In this document: one piece after another, positions 53,425-62,544 of the stretch
Position numbering within the stretch: the first letter of the stretch is position 1
Layout of the letters: each line of letters opens with the position of its first letter
Assembly (NCBI RefSeq): GCF_050433565.1
Contig: NZ_JBNPWZ010000002.1
Location: forward strand, 186,001 to 250,000
Direction: 5' to 3'
Origin: Ornithinibacillus bavariensis
GTDB lineage: Bacteria; Bacillota; Bacilli; Bacillales; Amphibacillaceae
DNA: 64,000 nt
The notes under the pieces: model-generated
The model's input: the letters and a program-made list of their open reading frames with translations, nothing else
Told to the model about the DNA's origin: nothing
Database searches by the model: none
Program-made: the position numbers and the translations under genes

Positions 53425-53776
53425 AAGCTTCAGCCCCTTTCCTGGGGATTTTTTGAAGCCGCCGAGTAACTCCAATAAGGATAGTCGATGATGACCTATG
53501 TTCTGTCCCCATCATTATACTATAAAAATAAGGGTATAGTATCGTGATTATTGCGAAATGGTAAAATATTCTTAGTATTTAATTTCTTGCTGCAAAATAC
53601 CTATACCACGCGTTTTTTTAGTATTTTGTCGCTTTGAGTCCTATAGGACTATTACTGTTTCCTCGAATAATGTTACTTGGTTGAACAATTTTTATATAAT
53701 GTACGATTTAAATTGTAGTTTGAAATATTACATAAATGAATGTGGAAGTTCAATTAGAAAGTAGAGGGATTGTATA

Positions 53777-54658
53777 ATGAAGAAGGTAGTTCTTCCAGGC
53801 GGTACAGGCTTTATAGGTAAGTACTTTGAAGAAAGATTTAAAGAAATGGGCTATAAGGTATTTATCATTTCGAGGAGCTCTGGACATATACCATGGGAGA
53901 ATGAAGCAGCAATTATTGCTGCTTTAGAGAATGCGGAATACGTCATCAATTTGGCAGGAAAGTCGGTAAATTGTCGATACAACAAAAAGAATAAAGTAGA
54001 AATTATGCAGTCTCGGATAACTACCACTAATATCCTTGGAAATTGTATCTTAGCATGCAAAAGTCCACCAAAGGTATGGATGAATTCAAGTACAGCAACT
54101 ATCTATCGTCATGCAGAAGATCGCCCAATGACTGAAGAGAACGGTGAGATTGGAACGGGATTTTCCGTTGATGTGGCGACAACATGGGAAAGTGAATTTT
54201 TTCAATTTGAGTTACCTAAAACAAGACAGATTGCATTACGAACAGCGATTGTACTTGGAAAAGATGGTGGTGTAATGACACCATATCGCAATCTAGTAAG
54301 ATTTGGTCTAGGTGGAATACAAGGAAGTGGTAAACAAAAATTTAGTTGGATTCATGTCGCGGATTTATTTCAAATCGTGCTTTTTTTAAATGAACACGTG
54401 GAACTTCAAGGTGTGTTCAATTGCTCTTCTCCTAATCCAATCAGTAATAGGGAGTTTATGATGGCATTGCGAGACAGGATGGGGGTTAAAATTGGTCTAC
54501 CTACACCCAAATGGATGTTGGAAACCGGTGCTATCATGATTCGGACCGAAACAGAATTAGTATTAAAAAGTCGTTGGGTCGTTCCGGAGAGATTATCGAA
54601 GGCTGGGTACCACTTTATGTTTGAAACGATTGAACAAGCTTTAGAAGATATTATTTGA
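53777..54658 (+). CDS. yfhF: TIGR01777-type NAD-dependent epimerase (YfhF-like)
   Basis: This 293-residue SDR-superfamily protein has the nucleotide-binding PGGTGFIGKYFEERF, the middle INLAGKSVNCRYNKKNK, and the C-terminal DUF1731 end. B. subtilis YfhF and E. coli YfcH are homologues; the substrate is unknown, and the family lies among atypical SDR39U1 proteins. GTAGAGGGATTG precedes the ATG. Monocistronic. Confidence 0.85.
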   Translation: MKKVVLPGGTGFIGKYFEERFKEMGYKVFIISRSSGHIPWENEAAIIAALENAEYVINLAGKSVNCRYNKKNKVEIMQSRITTTNILGNCILACKSPPKVWMNSSTATIYRHAEDRPMTEENGEIGTGFSVDVATTWESEFFQFELPKTRQIALRTAIVLGKDGGVMTPYRNLVRFGLGGIQGSGKQKFSWIHVADLFQIVLFLNEHVELQGVFNCSSPNPISNREFMMALRDRMGVKIGLPTPKWMLETGAIMIRTETELVLKSRWVVPERLSKAGYHFMFETIEQALEDII

Positions 54659-54792
54659 GTTTAAATAGGCAGGGATTAGGTCTCCTGCTTTTATTAAGTA
54701 GTAAAAGTAAATAACTTTAATTCCTTCTATTGAAAATTTCCTAACCTAATTGAAGCTTTGATTCTTAAAGTATCTCAATTTGTTTCTTCTCA

Positions 54793-55061
54793 TCATCTTA
54801 TATTTCGATAAAAGTCAATCATCGGTTCTACCGATTCCATTAAATCTGGGCAACGTATTTTAGATCCATCTAAATCACGTAATGCTTGGCTACAATCATA
54901 TGAGGAATGAATCATGAAATAATCCATTGCTTCTTTTTCTGCTTTAAGCCATTTTCGAATTTGTCTTACACCTAAAGCTGCTTTTGTAATAGATAGTGGA
55001 ATTCTTCCATTAGGTGTTCTTCCTAAATATGCCTCTGTGAGTATTTTTTTGAAGCTCCCAA
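54793..55061 (-). pseudogene. Small gene split by one base in an A7 run
   Basis: AGAGGAGGTG and TTG at 55061 begin MGASKK, after which the frame meets a stop. In the -1 frame from the seven-A run (minus strand of 55044-55050) it continues ILTEAYLGRTPNGRIPLSI to a TGA at 54793-54795, about 89 residues in all. One missing A, or slippage in translation or transcription, would give one protein. I do not recognise its family. It occupies most of the gap 54659-55185. Confidence 0.6.
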
Positions 55062-55185
55062 AGCACCTCCTCTTTCGATATTTATGTTAATCATAATATG
55101 AAGTAGTATGAAAAATCCTTATATTTCAAATGCATCTCTTATGATAAAATAATGCTAAATACTATTAGAGATGAAAGAGGTCATT

Positions 55186-56298
55186 ATGTATCAGTTTTGG
55201 TTGCGTTTTTTTATATTTCTTTTACTTTGGGCTTATATGATTGTTGAATATAGTCTTAATAAAGGAATTAGCATGTTATTTTTAGCTGCTGCTGTGGGAG
55301 CCTTCTTTTTCCTATCTTTACAACGGGTATCTATCATTTTATATCTAGGCTTATCCGTCGTTATTGTGTTACATGGTATATTCTTTGTGGAAGGTAATCT
55401 GTTAACAATAATTCTATTACTATATGTGACTATGATCTCTTCCCTGCGCTTAAGTGAAAATAAACTTAGGTTCTACATCATATTAAATGTTTCGCTGTCA
55501 TTGATTGTCAGTTTTGTACAGCAGCTACTGACTATAGAATTAACCATTATGGCAGTGCTTTTCTATTCTTTAATGATTATGACAAGTGTTTACCAGAACT
55601 ATTTTAAAGAACAAAAAAATTTATATGAGAAATTACTTGGGGAATATAGGAAGCTGAAACGGTTAAATTTATCTGCAGAGCAAAATGCAAGAGTTGAGGA
55701 ACGCAATCGAATTGCTCGTGATATACATGATTCTGTAGGGCATCGTTTAACTGCATTAATTATGCAGCTAGAAGTGTTGGCCATCCAATCAAAGAATGAA
55801 GGATATCGTGAATTGAAGAAAATGGCAGAGGAAAGTTTAGAAGAAACAAGGCATGCAGTAAAAGCGCTTCAAAATGAAGAAAATGAAGGCATAGCAACAG
55901 TTGTACATCTTATCCGAAAACTTGAAGCAGAGAGTCATCTTTTCGTGCAGTTTACGATAAAGCAAGGTGTCTTATCGATTCCCCTGTCAAATGAGAAAAG
56001 TGTTGTATTATTTCGAGTGATTCAGGAGGCATTGACAAATGCCATGCGGCACGGACATTCTAAAGAGGTGCAAGTAATTATCGGTAAGTCAGCAATAGGA
56101 GATGTCACATTTGAAGTTTCGAATATGGTTCATAAAGCTAAATCTTTTGAATATGGCTTTGGATTAACGAATATGAAAAGTAGACTAGAAGAGATTAATG
56201 GTCGTTTAGAAGTATACCAAACTAATAACCAGTTTTTTGTGACGGGTACCATTCCTGCATTGGAGGTGAATAATGATGTGGCGAGTGTTATTGGTTGA
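55186..56298 (+). CDS. Sensor histidine kinase, NarL/DesK class (LnrJ-like)
   Basis: Five or six membrane helices (residues about 1-140) with almost no extracellular domain lead to a HisKA_3 dimerisation region (RNRIARDIHDSVGHRLTAL, phospho-His in DIHD) and an ATPase domain (QEALTNAMRHGHSKEV, then YGFGLTNMKSRLEE). Intramembrane-sensing kinases of this shape often respond to envelope stress. ATG 55186 is preferred over 55171 since AAAGAGGT lies between them. It overlaps the regulator gene by 26 bases and, with the ABC genes at 58-61 kb, follows the LnrJK-LMN plan. Confidence 0.88.
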   Translation: MYQFWLRFFIFLLLWAYMIVEYSLNKGISMLFLAAAVGAFFFLSLQRVSIILYLGLSVVIVLHGIFFVEGNLLTIILLLYVTMISSLRLSENKLRFYIILNVSLSLIVSFVQQLLTIELTIMAVLFYSLMIMTSVYQNYFKEQKNLYEKLLGEYRKLKRLNLSAEQNARVEERNRIARDIHDSVGHRLTALIMQLEVLAIQSKNEGYRELKKMAEESLEETRHAVKALQNEENEGIATVVHLIRKLEAESHLFVQFTIKQGVLSIPLSNEKSVVLFRVIQEALTNAMRHGHSKEVQVIIGKSAIGDVTFEVSNMVHKAKSFEYGFGLTNMKSRLEEINGRLEVYQTNNQFFVTGTIPALEVNNDVASVIG

Positions 56299-56905
56299 AG
56301 ACCAAGCCATTGTTAGACAAGGGTTAAAGGTGATTTTGGAGCAGGATAAAAATATAAAAGTCACGCATGAAGCGGAAAATGGCTTACAGGCCATAGAGAT
56401 TTTAGAAAAGTACACCATCGATTTTATTATGATGGATGTTCGGATGCCAGTTATGAACGGTATTGAAGCTACTAGGATGATTAAGAAGCGGTGGCCAGAG
56501 GTTAAAATACTGATCCTCACAACGTTTAATGATGACGATTATGCGATGACTGCTTTAAAGGAAGGGGCAAATGGTTTCTTACTAAAGACATCTGATTCTA
56601 CTAAACTAATAGAAGCGGTACATAGCTGTATGCATGGTGGATTAACTATCCATGATGAAGTAGCTGCAAAGGTAATGCCAAAATTACTTCAAAGTGCACG
56701 GAGAGAGGCTGTGACTATTGATTTATCTCCTCGCGAACTGTCAATAACCAAGCTTGTAGGAGAGGGTAAAACCAACAAAGAAATATCAGAAGAGTTGTTT
56801 CTTTCTATTGGAACGGTCAAAAATCATATTACACAAATCCTTCAAAAAACAGGACTAAGAGATCGAACACAGCTTGCAATTTTTGCTATAAAGCATGAAC
56901 TTTAG
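56273..56905 (+). CDS. NarL/FixJ-family response regulator (LnrK-like)
   Basis: Residues 1-120 form a receiver (VEDQAIVRQGL, phospho-Asp in FIMMDVRMPVMNG, Lys in FLLKTSD); residues about 145-210 a LuxR-type helix-turn-helix (LSPRELSITKLVGEGKTNKE and SIGTVKNHITQILQKTGL). GGAGGTGA precedes the ATG. It should bind DNA as a dimer when phosphorylated by the overlapping kinase, probably controlling the exporter downstream. Confidence 0.92.
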   Translation: MMWRVLLVEDQAIVRQGLKVILEQDKNIKVTHEAENGLQAIEILEKYTIDFIMMDVRMPVMNGIEATRMIKKRWPEVKILILTTFNDDDYAMTALKEGANGFLLKTSDSTKLIEAVHSCMHGGLTIHDEVAAKVMPKLLQSARREAVTIDLSPRELSITKLVGEGKTNKEISEELFLSIGTVKNHITQILQKTGLRDRTQLAIFAIKHEL

Positions 56906-57032
56906 ACTAGATCTCTACCACTTAGGGATGTTCAGTATTCATGAATTTGTAAAAACTAGGAATAACCTAACAGGAACCTTTCTATTATAATGAGGGTAAT
57001 TAGACAGCAATCCTGGCTAGGTGGTGTTTGAA

Positions 57033-57848
57033 ATGCTTGATGTTATTCTAGAAGAATTTCAATTTTCTTCGCTTTGGAATGCGGGGATATTTCTCTTTTT
57101 AGGGTTTACTGCAATTATTTATTTGTTTTTGCTCCCACAGGAAAAAAAGCATTCTATTTGGAAAACAGTTATTTTTTTAGTTGGACTAATTATTATTTTT
57201 ATTGCAGCTGGAAGTCCATTAAATATTATTGGTAGAATTCAGTTTAGCTCACATATTATACAGATTATATTACTATGTTTCGTGGCTCCGCCTATGCTTT
57301 TAATTGGGATGAAGCGCAAACTAATTTATCGTCTACTGAATATAAGCATCATTAAAAGTAGTGTTCATTTTATAACTAAGCCATACTTTACTATTGGGGC
57401 ATTCTTTTTGTTTTTATATGCTTATCATCATCCACCAATTTTTGATCAAGCAAGAATTGATTTATATTTAAACTATTTTTATTTACTGGGTTTATTGCTT
57501 ACAGCCACGTTATTATGGACCCCAATCATCTATCGTCTTGCTCATCGTATGAAGTATATTGTTCTTTACCATCTTTTGTGCATTCTATTGCTTATTCCAC
57601 TTTCTATTGTACTAATGGTATCAAATGGGGTCTTATATGAGGCATATACAGATTTGACAACTTTTACACAAGCCCTAGAGGTATGTTTGCCTGCAGGATA
57701 TAAGCTAACTTCGGAGGATGTACTACTATTACTACCATTTGAACCAGTTAGAGAGCAGCATATTGGTGGAGTTATATGGCTAGTGGTTGGCCTGGTCATT
57801 TTTTCGATATCATTATTTTTGAAGAACATATCCATGAAAAATAAATAA
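57033..57848 (+). CDS. CtaG-like cytochrome c oxidase assembly-type membrane protein
   Basis: This 271-residue protein has seven helices and the caa3_CtaG style: FSSLWNAGIFLFLGFTAIIY, QFSSHIIQIILLCFVAPPML and HHPPIFDQARID. CtaG-family proteins help assemble caa3 oxidase with copper in B. subtilis, but there are no oxidase genes here. ATG 57033 is preferred; the GTG at 57021 falls inside the AGGTGG ribosome site. It lies between the two-component pair and the ABC exporter, in the same direction, ended by its own terminator. Confidence 0.78.
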   Translation: MLDVILEEFQFSSLWNAGIFLFLGFTAIIYLFLLPQEKKHSIWKTVIFLVGLIIIFIAAGSPLNIIGRIQFSSHIIQIILLCFVAPPMLLIGMKRKLIYRLLNISIIKSSVHFITKPYFTIGAFFLFLYAYHHPPIFDQARIDLYLNYFYLLGLLLTATLLWTPIIYRLAHRMKYIVLYHLLCILLLIPLSIVLMVSNGVLYEAYTDLTTFTQALEVCLPAGYKLTSEDVLLLLPFEPVREQHIGGVIWLVVGLVIFSISLFLKNISMKNK

Positions 57849-57860
57849 TAATAAGTCGAG

Positions 57861-57896
57861 GAGCAGTACTTACCATAAAAGTACTGTTCTTTTTTT
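57861..57896 (+). terminator. Terminator after the CtaG-like gene
   Basis: GAGCAGTACTT (57861-57871) pairs with AAGTACTGTTC (57879-57889), then T7. Confidence 0.92.
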
Positions 57897-58000
57897 ATAA
57901 TAAAATGACTTTAGTCATGTTCGAAGTGACCAATCTAATGACTTACGGTAGTATTCTTTCGGTTATTATAAACGTATTCTTTGATTAGGAGGGGATTCAA

Positions 58001-58933
58001 GTGATTGAATTAGTAGATCTAACGAAGAAATTTAAAGATGCCTATGCGGTTAAGAATTTAAATATGTTCATTGAAAAGGGAGAAATTGTTGGGTTATTAG
58101 GACCTAACGGTGCTGGAAAATCAACAGCTATTTCTATGCTATCTTCCTTATTGGACCCAACAGGTGGAGATGTTCGTTATGACAATAAAAGCATTATCAA
58201 AAGTCCGTCAGCATTTCGGAAGGTGGTAGGAATGGTACCACAAGAGATTGCATTATATGAGGATCTTACAGCAGAAGAAAATCTGCGCTTTTTCGGTAGG
58301 ATATACCAGCTGAGAGGGAAGGAGTTAAATAGAAAAATAGACGAAGTATTAGAACAAATAGGACTGACAGATCGAAGGAAAGAGGTAGTAAAAAAGTATT
58401 CAGGAGGTATGAAACGAAGGTTAAATATTGGGGTTGCATTATTGCATGATCCGGAAGTTATCATCATGGATGAACCGACAGTGGGGATAGATCCACAATC
58501 TCGAAACTATATTTTAGAAACCGTAAAACGATTTAATGAAGAAAGGAAAATGACTGTTCTTTACACTAGTCATTACATGGAGGAGGTAGAGTTCTTATGT
58601 GACCGAATCTATATCATGGATAAGGGAAATTTGATTGCTTCAGGTACTAAGGAGGAAATTAAACGAATATTATCCTCTGAAAATACTATTTCGATCAAAG
58701 CCGAGCGGTTTAGTACCGATTTTATTGAGTCCATAAAGAATCATCCTTCTGTAAACAGAATAACTGTAGGGGAAAAAGAGATTCTAATTATCGTTCCAAG
58801 AGCTGTCAATATGTTTTCAGAGGTAATAAGAATTGCAGAGCAATTCCATATTGAATTGAGTTCAGTGGATAATAAGGCCCCTACTTTGGAAGATGTCTTT
58901 TTACATCTTACTGGCCGAGCTTTAAGGGATTAG
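58001..58933 (+). CDS. ABC-2 exporter ATPase (LnrL-like)
   Basis: This 310-residue ATPase has Walker A GPNGAGKST, the Q-loop VPQEIALYEDLTAEEN, signature YSGGMKRRLNIG, Walker B VIIMDEPTVGIDPQ and the switch His in YTSHYMEE, followed by a C-terminal domain of DrrA/LnrL type. GTG 58001 follows AGGAGGGG. With two permease genes it forms an ABC-2 exporter; the B. subtilis LnrLMN exporter removes linearmycins, lytic polyenes. That specific role is inferred from order and lengths. Confidence 0.88.
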   Translation: MIELVDLTKKFKDAYAVKNLNMFIEKGEIVGLLGPNGAGKSTAISMLSSLLDPTGGDVRYDNKSIIKSPSAFRKVVGMVPQEIALYEDLTAEENLRFFGRIYQLRGKELNRKIDEVLEQIGLTDRRKEVVKKYSGGMKRRLNIGVALLHDPEVIIMDEPTVGIDPQSRNYILETVKRFNEERKMTVLYTSHYMEEVEFLCDRIYIMDKGNLIASGTKEEIKRILSSENTISIKAERFSTDFIESIKNHPSVNRITVGEKEILIIVPRAVNMFSEVIRIAEQFHIELSSVDNKAPTLEDVFLHLTGRALRD

Positions 58934-58941
58934 AGGTGGAT

Positions 58942-60207
58942 ATGATGCTATGGAACATCATCAAAAAACAAGGTTTAATTTTTTTCCGGAATCCACAGGA
59001 ATTATTATTACTTATTGCTTTACCAATGGTTTTAATAACCATACTAGGAACAGCATTAAGTGGTTTTATGGAAGCAGGAAGTAGTCCAATTACAGTAAAA
59101 ATTGCCTTAATCGAAAATGAATCAGAACCGGAACAAGTAGACCGATTTCTTCATGAAATAGAGAAGGAACTTCCACCAAATGTACTAGTTGGAATAGAAG
59201 AGAACATTAATCAGTCAATGCCAATTACTGCATTAAAGGAAATTTTTACAGATGAAAGCATGAAGGATTTTGTTGAGCTTGATTATGTGAATCCTTCAGA
59301 TAGAGATAAAGTTTTAAAGGATAACACATATACCTGTATTATTGAAGTTCCGAAAAATTTTACCTACGAGCTATTGAAGTATATAGTTCTCGGAGAATCT
59401 GAACAGCCTAGCCTAAAGATAAACTTAAATGAAGGAAGTCATGTAGGGGCAGGTATTGTGAACAATATTCTAACCCAGTTTCAGGATCAGTTATCACTTG
59501 GTGTATTCCTGGATAAAAATGGAATTGACCCGTCGGTCATAGCTGTAAGTAATCAGACAGTGGTAGGAAAAATGACTACCATTGATGAGAAAGGTTCTAT
59601 ATCCTCCCAAGCATATTATTCAATTGGGATGGTAGTGATGAATGTTCTTTATATCGCTGGTTCCATAGGTAGCCATGCATTTCGAGAAAAAAGATCAAAT
59701 GTATTTGATCGAATCATCATTTCCGATGTCTCAGGTTGGGTTTATTTTATCGGCGTATTAATGTCTGGTACTATTTTTGCATTTATGCAAACAATTATTG
59801 TATTCACCTTTTCGTGGCTTGTATTTGGCATTGTTTGGCCAGATTTAATTGCATTCTTCGCTACTACACTAGCATTTTCTTTTTCTGTAGGAGGGTTAGC
59901 CGTACTATTATCTGCAATTAGCTATCGAATTAACTCTGTATCTATTACTAGTTTTTTTAGCAGTGTCGTAGTTACCTTATTATCGGTATTAGGTGGTAGC
60001 TTTTTTCCTATTGGCGACTTCTTACCATTTGTTCAAGCAATAGGAAACATAACACCAAACGGTGCTAGTATGTCTGCATATATAAGTATCTTAAGAGGGG
60101 ATAGCCTATTAGATATTGGTGATCATTTAATCTTCTTACTATTATTTGCTTTTAGTCTGGTTATTGTTGCAGCGCTATGCTTTCCGAAAAGGAGGATATC
60201 AAAGTGA
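58942..60207 (+). CDS. ABC-2 type permease (LnrM-like)
   Basis: One N-terminal helix (about 20-42), a large extracytoplasmic loop of about 180 residues, then five C-terminal helices give the ABC-2 permease layout. It is about 420 residues; ATG 58942 or 58945 both fit the AGAGGTGG site. It starts 8 bases after the ATPase gene. It shares topology with the next permease, so the exporter is likely a heterodimer. Confidence 0.85.
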   Translation: MMLWNIIKKQGLIFFRNPQELLLLIALPMVLITILGTALSGFMEAGSSPITVKIALIENESEPEQVDRFLHEIEKELPPNVLVGIEENINQSMPITALKEIFTDESMKDFVELDYVNPSDRDKVLKDNTYTCIIEVPKNFTYELLKYIVLGESEQPSLKINLNEGSHVGAGIVNNILTQFQDQLSLGVFLDKNGIDPSVIAVSNQTVVGKMTTIDEKGSISSQAYYSIGMVVMNVLYIAGSIGSHAFREKRSNVFDRIIISDVSGWVYFIGVLMSGTIFAFMQTIIVFTFSWLVFGIVWPDLIAFFATTLAFSFSVGGLAVLLSAISYRINSVSITSFFSSVVVTLLSVLGGSFFPIGDFLPFVQAIGNITPNGASMSAYISILRGDSLLDIGDHLIFLLLFAFSLVIVAALCFPKRRISK

Positions 60208-61316
60208 TAGGAATACTATTAGCAAGACTGAAATTGTTTGTTCGGAATCCATGGACGTTCCTAATTTTTACCGGTATGTCTATTTTCTTTGCATTTATTA
60301 TTGGTAGCTCTGAAATGGGAGGGTCGTCAATCTACGTTCCGATTCACAGTGAAAATGAGACTATTCGTGATTCTATAATTGGAAGAGAGTTGGCAAAGGA
60401 AGAGGCATATTCTTTTAGTTGGATGAGCGAGAAAGCATTAAAAGATAAAATAGAATCTGGAAAAGCAGAATTGGGTATTATTCTACATGAAAATAACTTT
60501 GAAGTTTTAGTCGGTGTGGATTCACCTAACAAAGGACTAGTCCAACAGACCGTCCAAGCTGCTTATACCAAGAAACTCCAACAAGAACAATTAATTGATA
60601 ATATATCTACAAGAAGTGATAAAGATAATATATTAGAAGAATTTACAAATCTGAGGCATTCACCAGTATTTAAAATGAAAACCTCCAGTTTTCAAAATGA
60701 AGATTCATTTGTTTATGATAACTCATTGCATAGTTTATTTGGCTTTACATTATTTTTTGTTATTTACACCATCGCCTATAATGTACTTCCAATATTAACG
60801 GAGAAACAAGATGGTGTATGGGATCGGATTATCTTATCACCAGTAAAAAAATGGGAGATGTATGTAGCAAACTTGATTTATAGCTTTTTAACAGGTTATT
60901 TACAGGTGGTTGTTATCTTCTTAACTTTTCGTTTTCTGATGGGAGTAAATTTTTATGGGAGATTCATAGAGAGTTTATTATTATTAATTCCATATGTCTT
61001 TTCCATTGTATCACTTAGCATTTTAATTACTGCAGTTGTAAAAAAAGCGCAACAATTTAATGCAGTTCTTCCAATTGTATCGGTTAGTATGGCAATGATT
61101 GGAGGAGCATATTGGCCTCTAGAGATTGTATCCTCGAAGGTCTTACTAACCTTATCAAAAATTAATCCGATAAAATACGGAATGGAAATTTTAAATGGTG
61201 CAACTGTCTACGGTTATTCATTTCATGAGTTACTCTTCCCAATTAGTGTACTAGTCCTAATGGGTGTTATCATGATGGGGATTGGCATTCATTTAATGGA
61301 AAGTAGGCATGTTTAA
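60204..61316 (+). CDS. ABC-2 type permease (LnrN-like)
   Basis: The protein (about 370 residues) has an N-terminal helix, a large external loop and five helices, like its partner. GTG 60204 overlaps the previous stop (GTGA) and lies 8 bases after GGAGG, so it is preferred over the ATG at 60177. The end of the unit is a terminator at 61322. Confidence 0.85.
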   Translation: MIGILLARLKLFVRNPWTFLIFTGMSIFFAFIIGSSEMGGSSIYVPIHSENETIRDSIIGRELAKEEAYSFSWMSEKALKDKIESGKAELGIILHENNFEVLVGVDSPNKGLVQQTVQAAYTKKLQQEQLIDNISTRSDKDNILEEFTNLRHSPVFKMKTSSFQNEDSFVYDNSLHSLFGFTLFFVIYTIAYNVLPILTEKQDGVWDRIILSPVKKWEMYVANLIYSFLTGYLQVVVIFLTFRFLMGVNFYGRFIESLLLLIPYVFSIVSLSILITAVVKKAQQFNAVLPIVSVSMAMIGGAYWPLEIVSSKVLLTLSKINPIKYGMEILNGATVYGYSFHELLFPISVLVLMGVIMMGIGIHLMESRHV

Positions 61317-61321
61317 AATTC

Positions 61322-61356
61322 AAATGGGTTGACTGTAATTCAGTCAATCCATTTTT
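61322..61356 (+). terminator. Terminator of the ABC exporter genes
   Basis: AAATGG-G-TTGACTG pairs with CAGTCAA-T-CCATTT, then TT. Confidence 0.88.
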
Positions 61357-61457
61357 AGTTGGGGAGTTTACAAATATCTACCAAAGGAATGTAATGGAAA
61401 TCTCTAGTATAATAGTATCATAGAAATTAACTGGCATTTCCGGTAGGGGGTAGTTAA

Positions 61458-62411
61458 GTGAAGAAAAGAATCATTAAGATTATAACGGGACTTGTTGTCG
61501 TTTTGATTATTATAGATATTGTAGCTAGTTTCTATTTTTATGATTTAGCAATAAACCGTGGGCCAAAGGATTTTTTACAAGGAAATAAAGACCTCGAGGT
61601 ATCAGCCGAAACCATGAATGTATTACTAGAGGGTGGATGGAGAGAATGGGTAGAAAACCAGGAATTTGAGCATTTGGAAATGACTTCAAGAGATGGATTA
61701 ACCTTACAGGGTTACTTTCTCAAGGCAAAGAAACCATCCAATGTAGTTGTGGTTGCAGCACATGGGTATTTAGGTCGTGGAAGTGATATGGGGCTATTTG
61801 GTCAATATTATTATGAAGCATTAGGCTATAACTTCTTTACAGCTGATGCACGTGGACACGGTAGAAGTGAAGGAGATTATATCGGATTTGGTTGGCAAGA
61901 TCGTTTAGATTATCTCGACTGGATTAATTTATTAGTCGATAAGCTTGGACCAGATACCGAGATTATATTACATGGTTTATCCATGGGTGCTGCTACTGTA
62001 TTAATGACTAGTGGAGAAGAGCTACCACCAAATGTAAAAGTGATCATCGCAGATAGTCCATATACGAGTGTACAGGATTTATTCTCCTACCAGATAAAGA
62101 GGATGTTTCATCTTCCACCATTTCCATTTATTCACACGACTAGTCTGGTAACAAAAGCAAAGGCGGGCTATTCTTTCACAGAAGCTTCTGCTCTAAAACA
62201 AGTAAAAAAAACCACTATCCCAATATTATATATAACTGGTGATGCAGATACATTTGTACCGAAAGAAATGGCTCACAAACTCTATGAAAATACAAACAGT
62301 AAAGCTAAAATAGTCACGTTTCATGGCGCAAACCATGGTGAATCATTTGTGATGGATAAGGAAAAATATATAAAAGTATTAAATGATTTTTTACAAGAAA
62401 ATATGAATTAA
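61458..62411 (+). CDS. Membrane-anchored alpha/beta hydrolase (YqkD-like), paralogue 2
   Basis: This is a 317-residue paralogue of the protein at 48918, with an N-terminal anchor (about 5-27), AAHGYLGRGSDMGLF, ARGHGRSEGDYIGFG, nucleophile HGLSMGAATVLM, acid TGDADTFVPKEMA and His GANHGESF. GTG 61458 follows a GGTAGGGGGT ribosome region. Long stretches match paralogue 1 residue for residue, so they are a duplication that has diverged. The substrate is unknown. Confidence 0.85.
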   Translation: MKKRIIKIITGLVVVLIIIDIVASFYFYDLAINRGPKDFLQGNKDLEVSAETMNVLLEGGWREWVENQEFEHLEMTSRDGLTLQGYFLKAKKPSNVVVVAAHGYLGRGSDMGLFGQYYYEALGYNFFTADARGHGRSEGDYIGFGWQDRLDYLDWINLLVDKLGPDTEIILHGLSMGAATVLMTSGEELPPNVKVIIADSPYTSVQDLFSYQIKRMFHLPPFPFIHTTSLVTKAKAGYSFTEASALKQVKKTTIPILYITGDADTFVPKEMAHKLYENTNSKAKIVTFHGANHGESFVMDKEKYIKVLNDFLQENMN

Positions 62412-62544
62412 TATGTTGAGGTTGTATTGGGTACTAAGAGATAAATATTAGTACCCTTATTTTATATTTGCTTATTAGATTTCTAGACTTTACTATGAAA
62501 AAAGATATGCTACTAATCGGCTTTTAGGAGAGGGGGGAGAATGA

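Noticed and set aside
53089..53491. Two short frames on opposite strands in the 53.1-53.5 kb gap
   Set aside because: They cross the long hairpin and terminator, lack ribosome sites and do not encode recognisable proteins; the promoter, hairpin and 28-codon toxin explain the region better.
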